Source of the DNA: Dyadobacter psychrophilus
Lineage (GTDB): Bacteria; Bacteroidota; Bacteroidia; Cytophagales; Spirosomataceae
Direction of reading: 5' to 3'
NCBI RefSeq assembly: GCF_900167945.1
Contig: NZ_FUZA01000001.1
Span: 992,001 to 1,056,000 of the forward strand
DNA: 64,000 bases
Positions 58,401 to 64,000 of this stretch are shown in pieces. Numbering within the stretch: the first letter of the stretch is position 1; every line of letters begins with the position of its first letter. Under the pieces are notes generated by a model. It worked only from the letters and a program-made list of their open reading frames with translations. It made no database searches and was not told where the DNA came from. A program made the position numbers and the translations under genes.

Positions 58401-58589
58401 CAATTCCGTTTCGAAATTGTCGTAATTCATCATCCTGGAACCCAGGTTATTTCCCAACAAAACAATGCGGGAGCCCTTTTTAATGGAAAGCGTTGCAGAT
58501 TGATTGAATTTGAAAGCACTGAAAGCGATAATCACCAGCGCAAACACAATAAGTGATACGTGAAGACTGATTTTTCTGGGTTTAGACAT
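55416..58589 (-). CDS. SGNH-like / PVC-type dehydrogenase / HEAT / cytochrome c fusion protein
   Basis: A 1057-residue exported protein. A signal anchor (about 8-27) is followed by an SGNH-like domain (about 35-265), then a membrane-bound dehydrogenase beta-propeller of the PVC type (about 375-740; PEGYKIELFASEEEFPDLAKP, two Asp-rich DTNGDGKADK loops that may bind calcium), a HEAT-like helical region (about 750-900) and a C-terminal cytochrome c with CATCH (937-941) and a likely axial Met in VPMTPF (about 994). Such proteins are thought to oxidise sugars or alcohols outside the cytoplasm. The SGNH part lacks the usual nucleophile Ser and His. A ThuA gene lies 46 bp upstream on the same strand. 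Confidence 0.9.
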   Translation of the reverse strand: MSKPRKISLHVSLIVFALVIIAFSAFKFNQSATLSIKKGSRIVLLGNNLGSRMMNYDNFETELQVRYPDDMLYIRNMCDGGDTPGFRPHASRNSPWAFPGAEKFQTELANPSQSEGHFDTPDQWLTRLKTDVIIAFFGYNESFQGKEGLENYKAELDAFIKYTLSQKYNGSTAPQLAIVSPIAFEDLSAKFDLPNGKKENENLALYTKGMKEIATKNNVLFVDAFTPSKQWYADSKEDLTIDGSQLNEAGYKKLGLLLTDQVFGKASPKAEANRKLVKAAVDEKNWMWHNDYKIPNGVHVYGRRYNPFGPDNYPAEIEKIREMTDIRDKAIWLAASKGEKTDLAAADKNTRPLPPVKTNFNPEKNGSLEYLYGKDALAKLKVPEGYKIELFASEEEFPDLAKPMQMSFDNKGRLWIATMPSYPHYKPGDTKPNDKIIILEDTNGDGKADKQTVFADGLHLPLGFEIAPEGVYISQGTNLKLYTDTNGDDKADKKEILLSGYDDHDTHHNSHAFTVDPSGAIYSGEGVFLHTNVETSYGPVRATNGGFYRYTPQRKKLERTAQLSIPNPWGIAFDDWGQPFFAETSSPDVRWMMPGSILPRYGEASHKSVQLIEEKHRVRPTSGLEFVSSRHFPDELQGDFLINNTIGFLGTKEHTLKDDGTGYKSTHRMDLIVSEDRNFRPVDMEFAPDGSLYLIDWHNILIGHMQHNARDPLRDHSHGRVYRVTYPSRPLVKPAKVDGASIEELLENLKLPEYRTRYRTRRELRGRDATQVLAKLNTWVAGLDKNDPKYEHNLLEGLWVSWGLNKVDQKLLKQVLKAKDYHARAAAVQVVRYTGHQVPDQAELLMQAARDENSRVRLVAIVAASWIEKEKGLAVLAEAKKMPLDEWTIHAYDGALAHLNGQNMKKEKQEVTQSALKGKALELFTLGKTIYAKEGYCATCHQPDGKGLTASGFPPLTGTTWVLGNDERLIKLALKGLLGPIEVNGQKYPGQVPMTPFAGLLNDEEMAAVLTYVRNSFGNKGPAIMPDKVKQVRAATESKKDFYSPDQLLKEHPLEKM

Positions 58590-58635
58590 TTCGGTTGGTA
58601 AACTTTAAGTGGGGATTTAGGATGTATTCTTTCAA

Positions 58636-59511
58636 TTATTTTGCTTCTCTATACTGAACATTAATGTCCATCTTGCCTTTCCATTTCGGGATTTTCATTC
58701 CCAATTCCCAATGTATGGCGTTGATAACCAATCTCTGAAACGACTCGATTTTGAAATCGTCCGGGTGGCCTAATGTGGTCATGAAGATTTTAGCACCGAA
58801 TGAATTAGTCCCCGTCCAGGCAACGGGATTTTCAATCGCAGCATGCTCCGGGTTAACCGCTTTGCCCGTTAACAATAATGTAGAACCTTTGGTAGGATAA
58901 TCGGGAAGGACTCTGTAAAGCCACGATCTGGCATGAAAAGGCGTGGTTACACCTGTCAGGATCGGGTTTTTAGCTTGGTCTGGAATCACAGTAACATCTG
59001 TGCTGCTTGTGTGTCCGTAATGTGTGTGCTTGGCTGCGCCGCCCCAGCCCGGAGGCGAGTTCAATGCGAATTCACCAAATGCATTCCACTTCTCATTTTC
59101 ATTTCCTTTGGGATAATTAAATGCGTGCGTCGTCGTCCGAAAGCCCATTAATGGCTTTTTGGTTTTCAGATAAGCGTCAATGTGCGCTAATTGCTCTTTG
59201 GGAAGTTGCCGCCAGCGGAGATAAAAAACAGCCAGATCGGCGTCTTTAAGCGCCTCTAGCCCCGGAATATCATTCTCGCTGTTGGGACCGGGATAGGCTT
59301 TCAGCACAATGGTTTTCATCCCATAATTTTTCTCAAGTTCTGCGGCAATGATGGGTAATGTTTCTTCCCCGCTGTATTCGTGGTCACCGGTCACGAATAC
59401 GACTACCGGCTTCTTATCTTTTTTAGCAGATTGGGCAAATGCGGTGTTACCAAGCAGGAAAAAGCCAAACAACAATGCGAAGGAGAAGAAACAACGCTTA
59501 TTTAGATACAT
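58636..59511 (-). CDS. Exported ThuA domain protein
   Basis: A 291-residue protein with a signal peptide (about 1-26) and a ThuA (trehalose utilisation, glutamine amidotransferase-like fold) domain: VVFVTGDHEYSGEETLPIIAAELEK, DADLAVFYLRWRQL, MGFRTTTHAF and the C-terminal GAKIFMTTLGHPDDF. The fold's catalytic Cys is absent, as is usual for ThuA. ThuA is found with PVC-type dehydrogenases in Bacteroidota and Planctomycetes, and here it directly precedes one. A joint role in sugar oxidation is inferred. Confidence 0.92.
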   Translation of the reverse strand: MYLNKRCFFSFALLFGFFLLGNTAFAQSAKKDKKPVVVFVTGDHEYSGEETLPIIAAELEKNYGMKTIVLKAYPGPNSENDIPGLEALKDADLAVFYLRWRQLPKEQLAHIDAYLKTKKPLMGFRTTTHAFNYPKGNENEKWNAFGEFALNSPPGWGGAAKHTHYGHTSSTDVTVIPDQAKNPILTGVTTPFHARSWLYRVLPDYPTKGSTLLLTGKAVNPEHAAIENPVAWTGTNSFGAKIFMTTLGHPDDFKIESFQRLVINAIHWELGMKIPKWKGKMDINVQYREAK

Positions 59512-59678
59512 GGTGAAGAGATTTAGGACTGAATCTGGACAGAAGAAATATAATGCAAATTACCGATAAACTACTGTCTTCTTATTGAAGACTGTTTCAT
59601 CCCATTTTTCCCTTACTTTTTCATAGAACTTTACAACATTGGCACAAAAAACCGGTGAATGCGTTCTGCAAGAGGGAT

Positions 59679-60350
59679 TTAAAAAAAACTGAATCCAACA
59701 GAAAACGAGAACCGGGAAAGATCCACGCTGTCGTCCTTGGATAGATGAAGTGTCTCTGTGTTGAAGTCTGTTTTACGCTGCAGCCGGTAGACGGCGCCCA
59801 TCATGGCCGACCCGGTGAGGTTAAGCGCAAATTTCTGGCTAAAACGGTGTTCAAAACCTACGCTGACGCCCCAGCCCATTGTTTTACCATTGAATGTGAA
59901 CTGATCGTCACCAGCTTGCGTATGGTTGCGATAAGGTTGATAACCAAGTAAAAGTGAAGTTAAAACCGCATTTCTGGGGTTTTTCATGACGGCCTTGTGA
60001 ATGATTTCACCACCCAAAAACTGGATCGCAACATCTTCAGTAAGCTCATTTTCCTGACTGGCTTTGCTCTGGTAGCGATCGTATTTGACACCGAAGCCCA
60101 CTTTTCTCCAAGGAAAATAGGCCACTTCGCCGCCATAGGAAATGCCTGATTTAAAGTCTTTAATGTATCGCTCCCGCTCCGCAGTGCCTATTCGCCCCGC
60201 CCTGAAAACGCGCTGCCCATAACCGCCATTGACGCCAAACTTCCATTTGGAGTCTGCTAACTGCAATTCCTTTTTTGCCGTTTCCTGTGCGTACAAATGC
60301 ATGCACGGTAAGTATGTGAGCAGCAGCAAAATGATTGTTATTCTCTTCAT
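59679..60350 (-). CDS. Outer-membrane beta-barrel-like exported protein
   Basis: A 223-residue protein with a signal peptide (about 1-21, ending LYAQ). The mature part alternates polar and aromatic residues in strand-like runs, with GVNGGYGQRVF and SGISYGGEVAYFPWRKVGFGVKYDRYQSKA, and ends SFSVGFSFF with a terminal Phe, typical of small outer-membrane barrels. No named family. It lies between the ThuA and haloperoxidase genes; the 167-bp gap to ThuA has no clear signal. Confidence 0.8.
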   Translation of the reverse strand: MKRITIILLLLTYLPCMHLYAQETAKKELQLADSKWKFGVNGGYGQRVFRAGRIGTAERERYIKDFKSGISYGGEVAYFPWRKVGFGVKYDRYQSKASQENELTEDVAIQFLGGEIIHKAVMKNPRNAVLTSLLLGYQPYRNHTQAGDDQFTFNGKTMGWGVSVGFEHRFSQKFALNLTGSAMMGAVYRLQRKTDFNTETLHLSKDDSVDLSRFSFSVGFSFF

Positions 60351-60431
60351 TACGTGAGTAGACCTGAATGCGCCGTTCCCAAAACTACTGATTTAGCAGC
60401 AAAAATAGGCGGCGTATGATTCTGATATTTG

Positions 60432-61751
60432 TCAAATGGCCGGTTTTATACCGCTTACTTTTAGTTTCTCTACGATAAAATTACCAATCGCTTTGCCCTG
60501 GCTCTGACCATTTTCTATTGCATCGCGATAATGTATGCCACCGTATAACCTCGAAATAGCGGCTTCCTCGGCCGCCTGCCTGAATGATTTGAAGTCACGC
60601 GTAGGCAGATCAAAAATAACTTCTGTATCGTCTCGGAAGGCAAAGTTATCGCCCAAAAGATAGGTTAATGTTTCGGAAACAGCTGTGGAAATGACGCTGT
60701 GGCCGCTGGTATACTCGGGAAAAGGCGGTGTTTGCAGCAACGGCTGCCATTTTTGGTCAATGTAACGGGTGATGACTGTTTCCGGCCGGACGCGGCTGCT
60801 GCGGTATTTTTCGTCCCAGCAACTAATGAATGAATCCATCAACGTTGCGGCAGCTAAGGCGTGAATCATAATGCCCTTATCCAGATCAAGGCCTGCTTTT
60901 GCGGTGGCAATGCTGGTAATGTTCATCCAATGTCCACCCGGGCTTATTTTTTTAAAACCAATGGACATATGGCCGGATGTGTTGATCGCAAACGGATTGC
61001 AATCCCAGTAGGAAGCGATAAACCGCTCTTTTTCAGAGAGATTTTTGCCTACGGTATACACTTCCTTTGAAAGCTTGTAAAATTCGCTGGTGCTGTCCTT
61101 ACTGAATTCAACCGGTGGTTTTGGCACAAACTGGTTACAGGAATCGATCATGATCGGGCGGATCGTTTTCCAGTGCGGCTCGATGCCTTCCATATATCCC
61201 GGAGGCGTTGGATACCAATATGCGTCGCCTTTTTTGGGGCGGTAACGTAGTCTGGTGCTTAGTTTCAGGTAACCGTCTGTATTGGCATGTGCCACAATTT
61301 TCTTTGCCACTTCCTCTGCAACAGCAATGGCATCGTCAATGGTTTTCTGCGAATGTCCTTCCCTGAGCAATGCAATGATGAGCTTTTTCTGGTCCTCTTC
61401 CAGCATATAACCCGAAGGAAGAATCAGCCTGCCCGTTTCCAGAATGCAGTAAAGTGCAGCAATCTGATAGTTGTAACCGGCCTGGGCTGTGATGGCAACG
61501 GGTTGAATGTTTGGAATAAACTTTGTGGGGGATACAATTTGCTTGTTGTGTTGCGCCACGATTTCGTAAGCGCCCATGAGGCAATGTGTGTAAAAACGGC
61601 TTGCCGCAGGCGGGTTAACCACGTCGTGGATCATCACCATGGTGACCGAAAAAACTGCGGGCTGCAAATGTGTACGCAGCTCTGCCTTTGTTTTTTGTCC
61701 CACCGCGACCTGACTCACCAGCAACACCAATATGAATAATATACGGATCAC
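60432..61751 (-). CDS. Vanadium-dependent haloperoxidase/PAP2 superfamily protein
   Basis: A 439-residue exported protein (signal about 1-18). The PAP2/vanadate signature is present in order: K-x6-RP in KYRSSRVRP (Lys315 to Pro323), TSGH (348-351) and SRLYGGIHYRD (Ser400, Arg401, His407). Such proteins are acid phosphatases or haloperoxidases; the longer Bacteroidota type with large helical N-terminus is usually called haloperoxidase, but halogen activity is not shown. The GTG start overlaps the upstream gene's TGA by four bases, so translation is probably coupled. Confidence 0.92.
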   Translation of the reverse strand: MIRILFILVLLVSQVAVGQKTKAELRTHLQPAVFSVTMVMIHDVVNPPAASRFYTHCLMGAYEIVAQHNKQIVSPTKFIPNIQPVAITAQAGYNYQIAALYCILETGRLILPSGYMLEEDQKKLIIALLREGHSQKTIDDAIAVAEEVAKKIVAHANTDGYLKLSTRLRYRPKKGDAYWYPTPPGYMEGIEPHWKTIRPIMIDSCNQFVPKPPVEFSKDSTSEFYKLSKEVYTVGKNLSEKERFIASYWDCNPFAINTSGHMSIGFKKISPGGHWMNITSIATAKAGLDLDKGIMIHALAAATLMDSFISCWDEKYRSSRVRPETVITRYIDQKWQPLLQTPPFPEYTSGHSVISTAVSETLTYLLGDNFAFRDDTEVIFDLPTRDFKSFRQAAEEAAISRLYGGIHYRDAIENGQSQGKAIGNFIVEKLKVSGIKPAI

Positions 61752-64000
61752 TTTGCTCTTTTATAAAATTGTAATGACTGATTAAATGCACCTATAACCA
61801 GACAAGGCTCTTTATTAATGTCGATTTGAATGCAGGATTTCACGTCACCTACAACAGACAGTCCGGAAAGTGGCTGGGCAATGTAAGTAAAACCACCTTT
61901 GCCGTCACCTGCCAGCACGCAGCCGTAATTGGCGTCCATACTCCCGATTTTGAGCCTGTTATCGGTTTTGTTTCCCAATAAAACCAAATCCGCTTTCCCA
62001 TCGTGATTGTAGTCTCCGGATGCGATCATGGTTACCGGTGCAAACTGTGCCTGAACAGGTAAAGGTTGTTTTTCAAATATTCCGTTTCTATTCAAGAAGC
62101 ATACGGAGCTCATTTCTATCACTTCCAGTTTGGTTGCATTGCTGAGGTCTTCCGGCGAAAACATGTTGGTGATAGAAGCATTCGCGTAATCCTTATAGTA
62201 AGGAAATTTCTTGCGCATGGGGTAGATCTGATCATTGAGCTCGTCGCGGCTTACAAACGGATAGGATTTTCCTTGCACGTAAAAACTAAAAAATGGGTCA
62301 ATAGAGCCGTTTTTGTCAAAATCTGCATAATACAATTCGGCGGGCTCTTTTTCGGAAGCTTTGATCTGCGTGTTGAGGCCCATATTGCCGGCAACAATGT
62401 CAAGCTTTCCGTCCTGGTCGAGATCGCTGACAAACAAGGACGACCAGAAACCGGATTCTTCGCGTTTGAAAAACTTCAATGTGTTGTCTGTGAAATCATT
62501 ATTACTGAAAGAAAAGACCTTAACAGGCATCATTTCCCCGCAAATGACCAGCTCAACATTTCCGTCCGCATCCAGATCCGCCCATTGCGCATCCGTCACC
62601 ATGCCAATTTTGAAAAATGGTGAGTCCTTCACCTTATAGTTGCCTTTCCCGTCATTGATCAGCAAGTAGGAAACGGGTGTTTCGGGATAACGGCCCGGGA
62701 TAATGCGGCCGCCAACGAACAAGTCCTGATCGCCGTCTTTATCAAAATCAAACGACCGGACGCAGGATTTACTGCTGGATTTGAGGTTAGGCAGAGATAA
62801 AACAGACAGGCTAAGCTTGCCTTTCCCATCATTCAAATACATTTCGTCCTGCAACGAAATCGTATTTGGCTCAAACATGGAATAACCGCCTTTGGCCACA
62901 TACAAGTCATCAAAGCCATCGCCATTGGCATCAAAGAATATCGCGGAAGTTGCAGCGGAAATATTCTCATCACCCACCGCAAAATCAGGCATTTCCATAA
63001 ATCTTCCATCTTTTTGTTGCAACCAGATCTTCGCCTGCTTGTTCTGGTCCCCGCTCACAAAAACGTCTTCCAAACCATCCTTATTCACATCACCTTTCGC
63101 CACGATCGGGCCGGTTTGGGAATACATGGTCAGCATTAATGGCTGACGTTTGAAATCATTTTCATTAAATCCTTCGTGCTGATAAGTGATGCTGCTGTTT
63201 TGTTTCTGAAAAATGGGCTCCGTGCTTTTCGCTGTTAGTGGCCTTGCATTCGCTTTTGCCGATTTTTCGAGAACCAATAATTGATTCGTCTTCACATTTT
63301 TCAATATTTCTTTTGCTCCATCCGGCCAGATCACTTTTACCGAATCAATGGAAGTAATTTTTTCCACTCCAAAATGCAACCTCAGGGGCGTGCAAGACAA
63401 GTAACCGCGATTGGGATTTACTTCCTGATATTGTTGTGTGTTATTTGAATAAACATAAACCTTTGCACCGACTGCATTTTTATTGCCCGTATTGTCTTCG
63501 AGCTTAATTTGAAACCAGGCATTGCCGGCTTGTTCCCGGCTCATGTTTTGATATACAAAGGCGGGATCATTAATGTTGTTCACCACCAGATCCAGATCGC
63601 CGTCGTTGTCGAGATCGGCGTAAATGGCACCACTTGAAATGGCAGGTTGCGCCATACCCCAGGGTTCCTGCATTTTGGTGAACGTGAGATCTTTGTTATT
63701 GCGGAAAATATAGCTCGCCAGTTTGGTAGAAGGCATTGCCCGGATCAGGTCCATCAATTGAAATGGCTCCTTATCCACTGCCCTCCTTACTTTATAATCG
63801 CCCCAGTATTTGAGAAAATCTTTGTTGGTATAGTCCCTTAAATAACCATTTGAAACGAAAAGGTCTTTAAAACCATCATTGTCGAAATCCGCAAACAGCG
63901 GGCTCCAACTCCAATCGGTGTTGGAAACACCGGAAAATTGTGCGATTTCACTGAATGTACCGTCCCCGTTGTTGAGCTGCAACATGTTGCGCATATACTG
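61748..64000 (-). CDS. FG-GAP/VCBS repeat and ASPIC/UnbV domain protein, N-terminus cut by window edge
   Basis: At least 750 residues; the frame stays open past an internal Met to base 64000, so the true start lies outside the window. It has several FG-GAP-type calcium-binding repeats (FADFDNDGFKDLFVSNG, YADLDNDGDLDLVVNN, KGDVNKDGLEDVFVSGD, FDKDGDQDLFVGG, SGDYNHDGKADLVLLG) and, about residues 200-250 of the visible part, an ASPIC/UnbV segment (NRGYLSCTPLRLHFGVEK, KVIWPDGAKEI). These are secreted or surface beta-propellers. Full-length relatives are usually over 1000 residues. Translationally coupled to the haloperoxidase gene. Confidence 0.95.
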   Translation of the reverse strand, partial: QYMRNMLQLNNGDGTFSEIAQFSGVSNTDWSWSPLFADFDNDGFKDLFVSNGYLRDYTNKDFLKYWGDYKVRRAVDKEPFQLMDLIRAMPSTKLASYIFRNNKDLTFTKMQEPWGMAQPAISSGAIYADLDNDGDLDLVVNNINDPAFVYQNMSREQAGNAWFQIKLEDNTGNKNAVGAKVYVYSNNTQQYQEVNPNRGYLSCTPLRLHFGVEKITSIDSVKVIWPDGAKEILKNVKTNQLLVLEKSAKANARPLTAKSTEPIFQKQNSSITYQHEGFNENDFKRQPLMLTMYSQTGPIVAKGDVNKDGLEDVFVSGDQNKQAKIWLQQKDGRFMEMPDFAVGDENISAATSAIFFDANGDGFDDLYVAKGGYSMFEPNTISLQDEMYLNDGKGKLSLSVLSLPNLKSSSKSCVRSFDFDKDGDQDLFVGGRIIPGRYPETPVSYLLINDGKGNYKVKDSPFFKIGMVTDAQWADLDADGNVELVICGEMMPVKVFSFSNNDFTDNTLKFFKREESGFWSSLFVSDLDQDGKLDIVAGNMGLNTQIKASEKEPAELYYADFDKNGSIDPFFSFYVQGKSYPFVSRDELNDQIYPMRKKFPYYKDYANASITNMFSPEDLSNATKLEVIEMSSVCFLNRNGIFEKQPLPVQAQFAPVTMIASGDYNHDGKADLVLLGNKTDNRLKIGSMDANYGCVLAGDGKGGFTYIAQPLSGLSVVGDVKSCIQIDINKEPCLVIGAFNQSLQFYKRAK

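Overview
The window looks like chromosomal DNA of a Bacteroidota member of the order Cytophagales, most likely a Dyadobacter-like Spirosomataceae. This is inferred from protein style, not from a search. Supporting signs are a PorW/SprE-type component of type IX secretion, two proteins with type IX C-terminal sorting tails, a MurF-alanine racemase fusion, AtpZ-led F0 genes, TAnnTTTG-type promoter elements, few Shine-Dalgarno sequences and moderate GC. No tRNA, rRNA, CRISPR array, insertion sequence or prophage is visible. Both edges cut genes: uvrC lacks its last residues at the left, and a large FG-GAP/ASPIC protein lacks its start at the right.

Layout. 1-7.5 kb (minus strand): PBP1A-type peptidoglycan synthase, glycerate kinase and uvrC, preceded by a PorW/SprE-like lipoprotein. 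7.6-10.9 kb (plus): an ATP synthase F0/delta operon (atpZ, a small membrane protein, atpB, atpE, atpF, atpH) that stops at a strong terminator without atpA or atpG. 10.9-22.3 kb (minus): sugar isomerase-like protein, esterase, clpC, WbqC-like protein, Sua5/YrdC, a family 2 glycosyltransferase, and a compact set Ldh-MltG-YbgC-YihY. 22.4-28.3 kb (plus): DUF502 protein, unknown exported protein, aroA, FMN glutamate synthase-like protein and a subtilase. 28.3-32.1 kb: NUDIX hydrolase, DUF2911 protein, a cluster of short structured repeats, TRIC-type channel, thyA and osmC.

32.3-36.0 kb (plus): an operon-like run of pterin dehydratase, rsmI, DUF4105 protein, inositol monophosphatase, DinB/YfiT protein and a 51-residue Cys-rich membrane protein. 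36.1-41.3 kb: acs, a THUMP-like methyltransferase, a YffB/ArsC-like protein and a dicarboxylate symporter. 41.5-46.1 kb (plus): universal stress protein, CorA and MurF-Alr. 46.1-52.4 kb (minus): ppk1, gyrB and a GT-C-like membrane protein. 52.5-64 kb (minus): an accessory-looking set of exported proteins comprising a secreted glycosidase-like protein, a four-part SGNH/dehydrogenase/HEAT/cytochrome c protein, a ThuA protein, a beta-barrel protein, a vanadium haloperoxidase/PAP2 protein and the FG-GAP/ASPIC protein.

Most genes are housekeeping: cell wall synthesis (PBP1A, MltG, MurF-Alr), DNA repair and topology (UvrC, GyrB), energy (F0, Acs) and translation (RsmI, Sua5). No obvious new defence or mobile system is seen. 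The most unusual signals are the covarying repeat hairpins at 29.9-30.1 kb, the SGNH domain lacking its canonical nucleophile and histidine, the split ATP synthase operon with an exact 21-bp tandem repeat inside atpE, and the haloperoxidase gene coupled to the FG-GAP/ASPIC gene.
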